Both the position numbers and the translations under genes were made by a program. A stretch of DNA of 64,000 nucleotides from positions 1-64,000 of the forward strand of contig CAXQGL010000029.1 in assembly GCA_964223495.1 (NCBI GenBank). The letters are read 5' to 3'. How positions within the stretch are numbered: position 1 is the stretch's first letter; each line of letters opens with the position of its first letter. Below are positions 8,522-17,512 of this stretch, piece by piece. This DNA comes from UBA8752 sp964223495. Its GTDB lineage: Bacteria; Bacteroidota; Bacteroidia; Flavobacteriales_D; Sanyastnellaceae. The notes under the pieces are model-generated. The model saw only the letters and a program-made list of their open reading frames with translations. It was not told the DNA's origin and ran no database searches.

Positions 8522-9719
8522 AGAAATCCAAGAGGGCAGATCCGATGCGAATCCTGTCGAATCCTTCGAAGGCCGCCTTTCTGCCGGCCTCCGACAAGGC
8601 TCCCAGGCGGTGGGGTTCATTCAGAAGTGAAACGAGGGCTTCGGCAAATTGCCCCGGTTCGGCCTGCACAACGGATTCCCCATCCATCAGTTCAAGGCCA
8701 TGCAGGCCGACCGATGTCGAGGCCACCGGTAGACCAATGCTCATGGCCTCCACCACCTTCACGCGAATGCCCGCACCCCGCAACAGTGGAACCACAAGCA
8801 GATCGTTTTGAATGGAGAAGCTTCGGGCATCCTCCACCTCACCGTGGTTGAAGACGCCATCCACATCCGACCAGAGGCGCCGTTTCAACCCCTTGCCCGC
8901 GAGATGGAGTTCCGCCAGCGGGTGGGATGCCCGCACGATGGGCCAGACCGATTCGATGAACCATTCCACACCTTCCTTGTTGGGCCCCCAATCCATGGCG
9001 CCGAGATGAAACAGCTTGATCGGTTCTCCGGGTTTGGGAAGCCTGCGCTCCGGTCCGGTGGAATTCTGAAGAGGGCGCTTTTCGATACCGAAGCCGGAAA
9101 CGTGGAGGGGGCCTTTGTATCCCCAGTTCCGGTAGCCCATGGCTTCATTTGAACTGATGGCCACGATGGCATCCACCTGCTCGAGAACGGATTTCTCGTA
9201 GCGCTCCAGCGTTTTGGTCAGGTGGCGGATGATCAAACGATTGATCGGATTGCGGGTCGCCTTGTAGCGCTGTTCCCAAATCTGGAATTCGTGGTTGTGG
9301 CTGCGCAATGAGATGAGCGCAGTGGGCGCGTGCATCCGGATGGTCTCGATGTAGGGTGTGGTGTAGAGGCTCTCGAGATGGACGACATCATAGCGCTGCC
9401 TGGAAAGCACCTTCTTGAGGACCATGGCGAACTGATGGCTGTAGAACCTGCTGATGTTGTAGGAGTCACCATTCATCAGGGAGACATAGGCATCCCGCAC
9501 ATCAAGACCGGTATCGAGGGGGACACCTTCGATTTGGGTGTCCTCGACATAGCCTGCGTCCAGGGCCTCGAGCTGCAGGGGGTGTTTCCGCGTGAAGGCG
9601 GTGAGCACCTTGATTTCGGCGCCATTGCCCATCAACCCCGCAGTGATGGCATCAATCGCCAGACACCCGCCATCAATGGCGGGTCGGGGCGGTTTGTGGC
9701 AAATCTGCAGGATGCGCAT
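8502..9719 (-). CDS. Glycosyltransferase, GT4-type
   Basis: The 405-residue cytoplasmic or membrane-associated protein begins MRILQICHKPPRPAIDGG, a GT-B nucleotide-sugar transferase N-terminus. The C-terminal half has FHLGAMDWGPNKEGVEWF, LAGKGL, and VVPLLRGAGIRVKVVEAMS, with the conserved Glu of the GT4 family. It shares overall organisation with its neighbour downstream, and both resemble TIGR03087-type enzymes, hinting at an ancient duplication. It follows the LptF/LptG permease gene by 9 bases, so glycan assembly and lipopolysaccharide export may be linked, which is inference from order only. Confidence 0.88.
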   Translation of the reverse strand: MRILQICHKPPRPAIDGGCLAIDAITAGLMGNGAEIKVLTAFTRKHPLQLEALDAGYVEDTQIEGVPLDTGLDVRDAYVSLMNGDSYNISRFYSHQFAMVLKKVLSRQRYDVVHLESLYTTPYIETIRMHAPTALISLRSHNHEFQIWEQRYKATRNPINRLIIRHLTKTLERYEKSVLEQVDAIVAISSNEAMGYRNWGYKGPLHVSGFGIEKRPLQNSTGPERRLPKPGEPIKLFHLGAMDWGPNKEGVEWFIESVWPIVRASHPLAELHLAGKGLKRRLWSDVDGVFNHGEVEDARSFSIQNDLLVVPLLRGAGIRVKVVEAMSIGLPVASTSVGLHGLELMDGESVVQAEPGQFAEALVSLLNEPHRLGALSEAGRKAAFEGFDRIRIGSALLDFYGKHVL

Positions 9720-9728
9720 GTCTTCTGC

Positions 9729-11132
9729 TTATCCGGGTTGGCGGAATCGGGCGAGGGGACGCCAGGAAAATTCCCTTGCGGCGTGCAAGTTCAGGATGAA
9801 TGCGGCGGGAACCATGATGAGGGTTCCAAGCCACATGCCCCATGCCGGAGAAAGTGCACCGGATCGGACCATCCGTTCGCCCATGATGGTGATGACGTAG
9901 TACAGGACGAAGAGCAGGATGGCCATGACGGTCGGCAGTCCAAGTCCGCCCTTTCGGATGATGGCGCCGAGGGGTGCTCCGATGAGGAACAGCAGGATAC
10001 AGGCCGATGCAAGGAACAGCTTGCGGTGCCACTCGATGGCGTGCCGATCGGACAGTGCCCGCTTCGCACGGCGGTCGTCGGCCTGGTTCTGTGCAGTCTG
10101 GACGGCATTGCGGAGCATGTCGCGTGCGGCATCGAAGACCCTCCGTTCAGCGGATGGCCCGAGCCGCTCGAGCCAGTCCTGACGGGTGGTCTTGGCGTCC
10201 ATTCCAAAAGGGCGGCCATTGATGTGGGTCGGTTGGTTCATGCTCCTGCGGCCGAATTCGAGCAAGGAATGCGCCAAGTGGGTGCGTTGGCCCTCCAGGG
10301 AATCGATGGCGGCATCCAATTGTCCGAGACTCATCATCTCATAGGCGCGTTTGAACAAGGCCTCATCTGCCTTTGCAAAATCCAGGCTGCTTAGGTCGAT
10401 TCGGATGCGCTGTCCTTCGAAACGCGTCCTCAGGTGAGGGTAAGTGCGGTCCCGTTGGCGCACGCCGGGCTCCATGCGTTCCTCATGGCTCGCCCCATGC
10501 TGGAGGTCAAGGACGAGAAACCGTCCGGTACGCGAGGTGCGCATGGTTCCAGATTCGGCTTCTATGACCAATCCGGCACCATCCCTGCTGCCACCATGGT
10601 GGTGGATCAGCACATCCTCGAGTTGCCCGGTTTCCTGATCCACTTTGGCAGCGCGTATCGCATATCCTTCGATGCCATTGTAGAAGACCCCATCCTCGAG
10701 GTTGAGGGTCGGCTTCTTTCGGGTGACGCTGTACAGGAGTGTCCGGAATTTCAGATTGGCCACCGGCCATGCGTAGTTGGCGAAGACGAGGGCGCCCATG
10801 GAAATGCAGCACATGGCGACGATCAGTGGACGCATGATGCGGCCAAGACGCATGCCCGAGGACTTCAAGGCCGTCAGTTCCTGGTGCTCCGCCAGTGCCC
10901 CGAGTGTCATGATGCTACTCATGAGGATGGCGAGGGGCAGGGCCAGGTTGACGAGGCGTGCGGAGGCATAGAGCAACAGCTCCAGGACCACATGGATCGC
11001 CAGTCCCTTGCCGATCAGTTCATCCGCGTAGACCCACAGGAACTGCATATCCAGGAAGAACAGGGCGACCAGGAAAGTGATCACGAAGGGACCCAGGAAT
11101 GACCGGAGCAGGAGCCGTGTGGTGCGCTTCAC
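9729..11132 (-). CDS. LptF/LptG-family lipopolysaccharide export permease
   Basis: This is a YjgP/YjgQ-type inner-membrane permease of the LPS export ABC transporter, which extracts LPS from the inner membrane together with LptB. Three N-terminal transmembrane helices are followed by a large periplasmic beta-jellyroll region and three C-terminal helices (starting near LFLASACILLFLIGAPLGA). The insert of about 190 residues in the middle includes charged, helical sequence. I place the start at a GTG (11132, VKRTTRLLLRSFLG) because it gives the typical family N-terminus; the ATG at 11243 would overlap the divergent peptidase gene and add an untypical 37-residue leader. Conserved EHQELTALKSSGM is the coupling-helix region. 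Confidence 0.85.
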   Translation of the reverse strand: MKRTTRLLLRSFLGPFVITFLVALFFLDMQFLWVYADELIGKGLAIHVVLELLLYASARLVNLALPLAILMSSIMTLGALAEHQELTALKSSGMRLGRIMRPLIVAMCCISMGALVFANYAWPVANLKFRTLLYSVTRKKPTLNLEDGVFYNGIEGYAIRAAKVDQETGQLEDVLIHHHGGSRDGAGLVIEAESGTMRTSRTGRFLVLDLQHGASHEERMEPGVRQRDRTYPHLRTRFEGQRIRIDLSSLDFAKADEALFKRAYEMMSLGQLDAAIDSLEGQRTHLAHSLLEFGRRSMNQPTHINGRPFGMDAKTTRQDWLERLGPSAERRVFDAARDMLRNAVQTAQNQADDRRAKRALSDRHAIEWHRKLFLASACILLFLIGAPLGAIIRKGGLGLPTVMAILLFVLYYVITIMGERMVRSGALSPAWGMWLGTLIMVPAAFILNLHAAREFSWRPLARFRQPG

Positions 11133-11219
11133 TTGGAAATGGGGTTCAGTCCCTGGGCGGAAGTAAAATCCCAGCCGCGGTGCAAGATTGCCTAATTTTC
11201 GCGGCACAAGCCCAAAGCG

Positions 11220-13325
11220 ATGCACAACAATTCCAACATGCACGGTGGATTCCCCACCCGTTTTTTCGCCGTCATTCTCCCCCTGTTGCTCCTCACTGCC
11301 TGCTCAGGACCCTCTGTGGACCTCGGGGTGGATGGTGAGCCCGCCGAAAAGGCCGCATCTACAGTCGGTGAGCCCGATGCCAACGGATTCATCTGGAAGA
11401 CCGAACAATTCGCGGACCTCAAGATGATCCGCTACCAGGTTCCAGGTTGGAACAAGCTTTCATCACAACAGCGCTGTCTCGCTTATTGTCTGACGCAGGC
11501 GGGATTGAGTGGAAGGGACATCATGTACGACCAGAACAACCGCTTCAACCTGCGTGTCCGTTACATGATCGACGAAGCGCACAGGAATTTTCCCGGGGAC
11601 CGGGGGACCAAGGGATGGCAGGCGTTCCACACCTTCGCGAAGCGTGTATGGTTCTCCAACGGGATACACCATCATTACTCCAATGCCAAATTGGTACCGG
11701 AGTGTGGCCGCGCGTATTTCGAGTACGTGGTGGGAGAGAGCGGTGTCACCATGGATGCCGACCTCACAGCAGCGCTGGATGCCTTGTATGACCCGACCCG
11801 GGAAACGAAGAAGGTGGAATTGGATGCCACCAAGGGATTGGTGGAGGCCAGTGCTGTGAATTTCTATGCGCCGGATGTGACCACCGAGGAGGCTCAGGCT
11901 TATTTCGATGCCTACTCGCTGGACCGGAACAAGCCTGTCGAAAAAGGACTCAACAGCCGGCTCATCAAGGATGCGGAAGGCAATGTGACCGAGCAGGTGT
12001 ACAAGGTGGGGGGGCTCTATGGGCCAGCACTCGAGAAGGTCTGCTACTGGCTTGAGCAGGCACAGGAATTCGCAGAGAACGACAAGCAGGCTGCTGCACT
12101 GCGCCACCTCGTCGATTACTATCGCACCGGCGACCTCGAGAAGTGGAGCCTCTACAACATCAACTGGGTCAACGACACCGAAGGGGACATCGATTACATC
12201 AATGGTTTCGTGGAGGTCTACAATGATCCCCTCGGATACACCGGAAGCTATGAGACCATCGTGCAGATCAAGGATTTCGACGCTTCACAGCGCATGGCGG
12301 TGATGATGGACAATGCCCAGTGGTTTGAGGACCACATGCCGTTCATGGATGAGCACAGGAAGAAGGAAGTGGTCGGAATCACTTACAATGTGGTCAATGT
12401 CGTCGGAGAGGCCGGGGATGCCTCCCCATCGACTCCGATTGGAGTCAACCTGCCCAATGCGAACTGGATCCGCACCATTCATGGCTCCAAGAGCGTCAGT
12501 CTGGGCAACATCATCGATGCATATGACAATGCCGGCGGCGGCGGTCTGACCGATGAGTTTGCCTTTGATGATGTGGAGCGGGCCCGCGCCAAGACGCACG
12601 GTACCCTTGCAGGCAAGATCCACACGGCTTTCCATGAGGTCATTGGACACGCCAGTGGCCAGCTTGAGCCTGGTGTGGCCGAACCTGCCAGCACGATCAA
12701 GGAATATGCGAGCACCCTCGAGGAGGGACGCGCGGATCTGGTGGCGCTGTATTTCATGATGGACGAGAAGCTCATCGAGCTCGGCCTCATCAAGAACCTG
12801 GAGACCGGCCGCTGCGAGTATGACAGCTACATCCGCAATGGCATGTTGATGCAGTTGCGCCGCCTCGAGCTCGGTGATGACATCGAGGAGGCCCACATGC
12901 GGAACCGGGCCTGGGTGAGCCATTGGGTGGTGGAACGGGCCACAGCCGACAACAGCATCCGCGAGATTGAACGCGACGGCAAGACATTCTACAACATCGA
13001 GGATTACGATCGGGTGCGTGAGCTGTTCGGTGAGTTGCTCCGGGAAGTACAGCGCATCAAGTCGCAGGGAGATTACGACGCGGCAAAGGCGCTGGTTGAG
13101 GGATATGGCGTGAAGGTCGACCAGGCCATCCATCAGCAGGTGCTGGACCGTGCCGAGGCACTCGGCATCGCCCCCTATGGTGGATTCATCAACCCGGATT
13201 TCACTCCGGAGATGGACGCCAACACGGGAGCACTGGTGGATGTGAAGTTGACCTATCCTGACGATTTCACCCAGCAGATGTTGGGATACGGTGCCCAGTA
13301 CGGCGTGCTTCCCAGAGTCAACTGA
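11220..13325 (+). CDS. Dipeptidyl-peptidase III-family (M49) metallopeptidase lipoprotein
   Basis: The 701-residue protein has a lipoprotein signal (hydrophobic stretch ending LLLTACSG), so it is probably exported and lipid-anchored; the real start may be the second ATG, 18 bases in. The zinc motif is HEVIGH near residue 472, the HExxGH form unique to family M49, followed about 30 residues later by EEGRADLVALYF, which provides the third zinc ligand. M49 enzymes remove dipeptides from the N-terminus of oligopeptides. Length is slightly below the usual 720 or so. The stop overlaps the ATG of the next gene (TGATG), so the two are translationally coupled. Confidence 0.92.
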   Translation: MHNNSNMHGGFPTRFFAVILPLLLLTACSGPSVDLGVDGEPAEKAASTVGEPDANGFIWKTEQFADLKMIRYQVPGWNKLSSQQRCLAYCLTQAGLSGRDIMYDQNNRFNLRVRYMIDEAHRNFPGDRGTKGWQAFHTFAKRVWFSNGIHHHYSNAKLVPECGRAYFEYVVGESGVTMDADLTAALDALYDPTRETKKVELDATKGLVEASAVNFYAPDVTTEEAQAYFDAYSLDRNKPVEKGLNSRLIKDAEGNVTEQVYKVGGLYGPALEKVCYWLEQAQEFAENDKQAAALRHLVDYYRTGDLEKWSLYNINWVNDTEGDIDYINGFVEVYNDPLGYTGSYETIVQIKDFDASQRMAVMMDNAQWFEDHMPFMDEHRKKEVVGITYNVVNVVGEAGDASPSTPIGVNLPNANWIRTIHGSKSVSLGNIIDAYDNAGGGGLTDEFAFDDVERARAKTHGTLAGKIHTAFHEVIGHASGQLEPGVAEPASTIKEYASTLEEGRADLVALYFMMDEKLIELGLIKNLETGRCEYDSYIRNGMLMQLRRLELGDDIEEAHMRNRAWVSHWVVERATADNSIREIERDGKTFYNIEDYDRVRELFGELLREVQRIKSQGDYDAAKALVEGYGVKVDQAIHQQVLDRAEALGIAPYGGFINPDFTPEMDANTGALVDVKLTYPDDFTQQMLGYGAQYGVLPRVN

Positions 13326-13618
13326 TGGAACCTGCCAATGCACATCCGGCTGTCGATGCGCTGGAAAGCAGGAAACTGGCCCTGATCGAGGCGCTGGTCC
13401 CATTGGATCGTGAAGAGGATGTCGCAGCACTCGAGGCGGCCATGTCCCAACTTCAGGAGTCCATCAGGGCGCGACAATTGGTCATCGGTTATCGTCCCTC
13501 TGGAACACCTGTGCTCAAGCAACGGTTTCTAGACAGGTTACGTCATACCCTACACGATTTGAATCACAATGAATTCGTCTCTCTTCACGACCTCGAGCAA
13601 CGCGCTGCCGATTGGTGA
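13325..13618 (+). CDS. Small helical protein, possible antitoxin-like
   Basis: The 97-residue protein is predominantly helical, Leu/Glu/Arg-rich, and has no signal peptide. The middle VIGYRPSGTPVLKQRFLDRL and the C-terminus FVSLHDLEQRAADW resemble small Bacteroidota antitoxins of ParD/Phd-like type, which carry a VxGYxxDGTPxT motif followed by a LxxEIxxW end. No RelE/ParE-type toxin follows; the next gene encodes a secreted beta-propeller. It may therefore be an orphan antitoxin, a remnant of a toxin-antitoxin pair, or unrelated. Its ATG overlaps the stop of the peptidase gene, and it overlaps the next gene by 50 bases if that gene starts at its first ATG. Confidence 0.5.
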   Translation: MEPANAHPAVDALESRKLALIEALVPLDREEDVAALEAAMSQLQESIRARQLVIGYRPSGTPVLKQRFLDRLRHTLHDLNHNEFVSLHDLEQRAADW

Positions 13619-15047
13619 TGCCACTGCAGCCGCGAAGGTGTGCGGATTGATCCTGTTCCTGTCGGTCCGGATGACCATCATGGCCCAGACGCCCTGTGAG
13701 AATGGGCTGGCCGGGCAATATCCCTGTGATGGACTTGACCTCATGAGTGTCCGTTCCTTCGAGGAGATGGGGGGCGTTGCTCCGGGCAACGGAAATGACT
13801 GCTGGGGTTGGGCCAAGGATGGTCGGGAATTCGTGTTGTTCGGGCGCAGTGATGGCACATCGATTGTCGAGATCACCGATCCCGTGAACCCGGTGATGAT
13901 CGCCAATGTGCCCACCGCATCCGTGCCCAGTCTTTGGCGCGACATCAAGGTCATCGGAGATTTCGCCTACATCGTCAGTGAGGCGGGCGAGCATGGATTG
14001 CAGATTGTGGACCTCTCCTCTGTGCCTTCCTTGGCTCCGATGTCGGAGCTTGAGGTCGTGACCCACTACACCGAATTCGGCAGTGCACACAATGTGGTGG
14101 CCAATCCGACCACGGAATTCATCTACGGGGTGGGGACGGACACTTTTGGTGGTGGCCTCCACATCGTGGATGTGTCGGAACCCGCAAGCCCCAACCTGGT
14201 GGGCTCCTGGGAGGAGCAGTACATCCACGACGCGCAGGTGGTGGTGTATGATGGTGAGGACACCGATTACAATGGAAGGGAGATCGCCTTCGTATTCAGT
14301 GGTTTCAGCGGTTGCCACATCGTGAACGTGGAGGACAAGACGGATTGCTATACCATTTCGAGTCTTGCCCATCCTGAATTCGTGTATCCCCACCAGGGGT
14401 GGTTGACGGAGGACCATCGGTTCGTCCTCATGAACGACGAAATGGATGAGGCTGCGGGACTTGCGGAAACGACACGCACGTGGGTATTCGACGTACAGGA
14501 CCTCGACAACCCCGAGGTGATCGGGTACCATGAGGGAAGCCTGTCGGTTACCGACCACAACCTGTATACCCATCAGGGAAAGGTGTATCAGGCCAATTAT
14601 TACGCCGGCCTCCAGGTGCTCGACATCCTCGATGCTGACGGCCTCGGTTTTGAACAGGTCGCATCGTTTGACACCAATCCGTTTTCCAATCAGACGGGCA
14701 CCTCGGGAGGGGCGTGGAGCGTCTACCCCTATTTCGAAAGCGGCAACATCGCCATCAGCACACAGAGCCACCTGTTCATCGTCGCGCCTTCAGGCGGCAC
14801 CATAGGGGTAGGGGCAGCATTGGAGGAACCGGCCATGTCGGTGCGCCAGGAAGGAGATGTGGTGCACATCACGTGTACCGGAGACCACGAGGAGGACCTG
14901 ATGGTGTTCGACGCTGCAGGCAGATTGCAGGCGGAATGGTTGGCGATGGCCGGGACCACGATGTCCTGGATGGTGGAGGATTGGTCCCCCGGTGTCTATG
15001 TCATTCGCGGCAGCGGTGGACTCCAGCACCGCTTCATCGTGGATTGA
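13569..15047 (+). CDS. Choice-of-anchor B secreted protein with T9SS sorting domain
   Basis: The 492-residue protein has an N-terminal hydrophobic export signal (CGLILFLSVRMTIMAQ), then LVIVD-type beta-propeller repeats with segments such as DGTSIVEITDP, LWRDIKVIGDFAYIVSEAG, HGLQIVDLSS and GLHIVDVSEP. These fit the choice-of-anchor B domain. The last 75 residues (DLMVFDAAGRLQAEW to SPGVYVIRG) form a type IX secretion C-terminal sorting domain, so the protein is predicted to be released at or attached to the cell surface. The first ATG lies inside the preceding gene; a GTG at 13638 immediately before the hydrophobic core is an alternative start. Function is unknown. Confidence 0.78.
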   Translation: MNSSLFTTSSNALPIGDATAAAKVCGLILFLSVRMTIMAQTPCENGLAGQYPCDGLDLMSVRSFEEMGGVAPGNGNDCWGWAKDGREFVLFGRSDGTSIVEITDPVNPVMIANVPTASVPSLWRDIKVIGDFAYIVSEAGEHGLQIVDLSSVPSLAPMSELEVVTHYTEFGSAHNVVANPTTEFIYGVGTDTFGGGLHIVDVSEPASPNLVGSWEEQYIHDAQVVVYDGEDTDYNGREIAFVFSGFSGCHIVNVEDKTDCYTISSLAHPEFVYPHQGWLTEDHRFVLMNDEMDEAAGLAETTRTWVFDVQDLDNPEVIGYHEGSLSVTDHNLYTHQGKVYQANYYAGLQVLDILDADGLGFEQVASFDTNPFSNQTGTSGGAWSVYPYFESGNIAISTQSHLFIVAPSGGTIGVGAALEEPAMSVRQEGDVVHITCTGDHEEDLMVFDAAGRLQAEWLAMAGTTMSWMVEDWSPGVYVIRGSGGLQHRFIVD

Positions 15048-15057
15048 GCGGGATTGC

Positions 15058-15852
15058 TCAACGATTCGATGTGACTTCATACAGCCGCCTCAACAGATCC
15101 TTGCCGAGGATGTTGGCGATGAGCTGGCCGTCTACGGCGATGGAGTAGGTTCCGGTCTCTTCGCTGAGAACGAGTGCAATGGCATCAATCTGTTCGCTGA
15201 TGCCCAAGGCTGCACGATGACGCGTACCGTATTGGGCCGGAAGGTCGATCCTGCCGGTGACCGGCAGAATGCCGCCGGCCCAGGCGATGCGGTCACCATC
15301 GAGACAGGCCGCACCATCGTGCAGTGGACTCGCCTTTTCGAAGAGGGCCACGACCAATCCGGCGGATATCTTCGCATCCAAGGCGCGCATGCCGGTCACG
15401 GCGGGTGCAGGGTCTGCATCGCGCCTGAGCACCACGAGGGCCCCGAGCCCCCGCTTCCGACATTCCTCCAGCCCCTCGTGCAAGGGAACCCAAGCCGCAT
15501 TGCCATCGGTCTGTGGCTCGTCCCTTCCCAGCAGCCGCTGAATCCACGAGGGACCCCCGGGCAAGAGTTGACGGTTGCCGATGAGCAACAGGAACTGACG
15601 GAGCTCCTGTTGGAACACGATGAGCAGCGCGATGACCCCGAGCCCGATGAACTGGCCCATCACCTCGGCCAACATCCGCATCTGCAAGGCATCGACAAGC
15701 TGATACACGAGGTAGATCGCCAGAATGCCGAGGAAGATCCGAATGGCCGCCGTTCCCCGTGTCAGGCGGTACAACTGATACAGGATGATGGCGACCGCCA
15801 GGATGTCCAGGATCTGCCAAGGGCCTAGGTTGAGGGCGGGTTGTTCAATCAT
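15058..15852 (-). CDS. cdaA: Diadenylate cyclase CdaA
   Basis: The 264-residue membrane protein makes cyclic di-AMP from two ATP. Two or three N-terminal hydrophobic helices (ILDILAVAIILYQLYRL and the following stretch) precede a DisA_N catalytic domain with the DGA motif (HDGAACLDGDRIAWAGG) and the RHR motif (YGTRHRAALGISEQ). Both catalytic motifs are intact. The start overlaps the folP stop by 8 bases; folP-cdaA adjacency is a recurring Bacteroidota arrangement. In other bacteria c-di-AMP controls osmolyte and potassium balance; the effectors here are not visible in the window. Confidence 0.95.
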   Translation of the reverse strand: MIEQPALNLGPWQILDILAVAIILYQLYRLTRGTAAIRIFLGILAIYLVYQLVDALQMRMLAEVMGQFIGLGVIALLIVFQQELRQFLLLIGNRQLLPGGPSWIQRLLGRDEPQTDGNAAWVPLHEGLEECRKRGLGALVVLRRDADPAPAVTGMRALDAKISAGLVVALFEKASPLHDGAACLDGDRIAWAGGILPVTGRIDLPAQYGTRHRAALGISEQIDAIALVLSEETGTYSIAVDGQLIANILGKDLLRRLYEVTSNR

Positions 15853-16837
15853 GGATGGATTCCCGTCGGGCGGTACTGAGGGCGTGGTGCAATTTCACGC
15901 ATTCGGCAGCTTCCGCGACATCGTGAACGCGGAGGATATGAGCACCCCTGTCCAATGCCCAAGAATTCAGGACGGTAGTGCCGTTGAGTGCCCCTTCCGC
16001 CCCGGTTCCGAGGACTTTATGGATCATGGATTTCCTGCTGATCCCGACGAGAATGGGGGTCTGCAGGGCGTGAAATTCCCGGAGTCGGTCGAGCAGGATG
16101 TAGTTGTGTCCGATCGTCTTTCCGAAGCCGAAACCGGGATCGATGGCCAATTGGTCCACCCCGAGACTGCGCAGTTGTTCCAATCGATCCTTCAGGAATG
16201 AGAGGACGTCTCCGACCACATCCCGATAGGCCGGATTGTCCTGCATGGTCTTCGGGGTTCCCTGCATGTGCATGAGGATGCACGGTGCACCGCTTTCCGC
16301 AAGCAGGCCCTCCATATCGGGATCCAGACGGGCCGCACCAATGTCATTGATGATGTCGGCACCTGCGGCCAATGCCTTGCTCGCCACCTCCGCTCGATGG
16401 GTGTCCACACTGATGGGCACCGTGGGCATCAACGCTCGGATCTCATGGATGATGGGCAGGATACGGTCGCACTCAGTGGCGGCATCGAGCGGCTCCGCTC
16501 CCGGTCGGGTGCTTTGTCCTCCGACATCGAGGATGTCGGCGCCTTCCAGCACCATGCGCTCCGCCACGGCGGTTGCCGAGCGGACCTCTTGCACCCTGCT
16601 GCCCACGTGGAAGGAATCCGGCGTGGCATTGATGATGCCCATGATTTTCGGTGCTGAGAAATCCAAGGTGGCGTGCTTGAGCACGAACGGACGGGGCAGG
16701 GATGTGTTCAATGCGACGAGGGTGGGCGGGGAAGATGCAAAAGAAGCGGTGGGGTGTGAAATCACGCCTTCATCTTGTGGGAAAGTGGGCCTTGCGCCAA
16801 TGCGGTCCCCGTTGGCAGGTCGGGGATTGGGGGCCAA
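15845..16837 (-). CDS. folP: Dihydropteroate synthase
   Basis: The enzyme condenses 4-aminobenzoate with 6-hydroxymethyl-dihydropterin diphosphate in folate synthesis. Signature blocks are all present: MGIINATPDSFHVGSR, GQSTRPGAEPL, ISVDTHRAEVA, ADIINDIGAA, HMQGTPKTMQ, DPGFGFGKT and ISRKSMIH. The N-terminal 40 residues before PRPFVLKHATLDF are poorly conserved; a GTG at 16765 would shorten the protein by 24 codons and is an alternative start. The stop overlaps the cdaA start by 8 bases. It is divergent from the DUF1599 gene starting at 16850. Confidence 0.95.
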   Translation of the reverse strand: MAPNPRPANGDRIGARPTFPQDEGVISHPTASFASSPPTLVALNTSLPRPFVLKHATLDFSAPKIMGIINATPDSFHVGSRVQEVRSATAVAERMVLEGADILDVGGQSTRPGAEPLDAATECDRILPIIHEIRALMPTVPISVDTHRAEVASKALAAGADIINDIGAARLDPDMEGLLAESGAPCILMHMQGTPKTMQDNPAYRDVVGDVLSFLKDRLEQLRSLGVDQLAIDPGFGFGKTIGHNYILLDRLREFHALQTPILVGISRKSMIHKVLGTGAEGALNGTTVLNSWALDRGAHILRVHDVAEAAECVKLHHALSTARRESIHD

Positions 16838-16849
16838 CTTGCCTGTCGG

Positions 16850-17428
16850 ATGAACGAAACCGCATCGACTTCAGAGATTCCCGGTGCAGCGGGCAGGACT
16901 TTCGCACAGTACGATGCCCGTGTGGCGGAATGCCGCAGGTTGTTCCTCGACAAGATGCACGACTACGGCACAGCTTGGCGGGTGCTGCGCCCCGCTTCCC
17001 TCACCGACCAGCTCTTCATCAAGGCACAGCGGATCCGTACCCTGCAGGAAGGAGGGGAGCGCCTCGTCGATGAGGGCATCCGGCCGGAGTTCATCGGCAT
17101 CGTCAACTACTGCATGATGGCCTTGATCCAACTTGAATTGGATGCGGACAGCCCGATGGAACTTCCCGAGGAGAAAGCCACGGACCTCTACGACGGCATG
17201 CTCACCAGGACCCGGGCGCTCATGGCCCGGAAGAACCACGACTACGGGGAGGCCTGGAGGGACATGCGGGTGTCGAGTCTGACGGACTTGATCCTGATGA
17301 AGCTCCTGCGCATCAAGCAGCTCGAGGACCTCGAGGGCGGGGCCAGGGTGAGCGAGGGGGTGGACGCCGGGTATATGGACATGGCGAATTATGCGCTGTT
17401 CGCCCTCATCCATCTCGAATCTGCGTAA
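16850..17428 (+). CDS. DUF1599 / nucleotide-modification-associated domain protein
   Basis: The 192-residue protein contains two tandem copies of the same module. They can be seen as LFLDKMHDYGTAWRVLRPAS with TDQLFIKAQRIRTLQ in the first half, and LMARKNHDYGEAWRDMRVSS with TDLILMKLLRIKQLE in the second, each followed by a NYxMxALIxLE helix. This is the DUF1599 family, associated by others with nucleotide modification, usually found beside folP in Bacteroidota as here. The start at 16850 begins the conserved region; an upstream in-frame ATG at 16775 lies within the folP promoter region. Biochemical function is not established. Confidence 0.88.
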   Translation: MNETASTSEIPGAAGRTFAQYDARVAECRRLFLDKMHDYGTAWRVLRPASLTDQLFIKAQRIRTLQEGGERLVDEGIRPEFIGIVNYCMMALIQLELDADSPMELPEEKATDLYDGMLTRTRALMARKNHDYGEAWRDMRVSSLTDLILMKLLRIKQLEDLEGGARVSEGVDAGYMDMANYALFALIHLESA

Positions 17429-17512
17429 TTCACGGCATGCCGTGTTAATCGACCGTTAATGCCCCCCGAGGAGGCGCCGATCCGTGCGAACTTCCACTCG
17501 GAATCCATCGCC

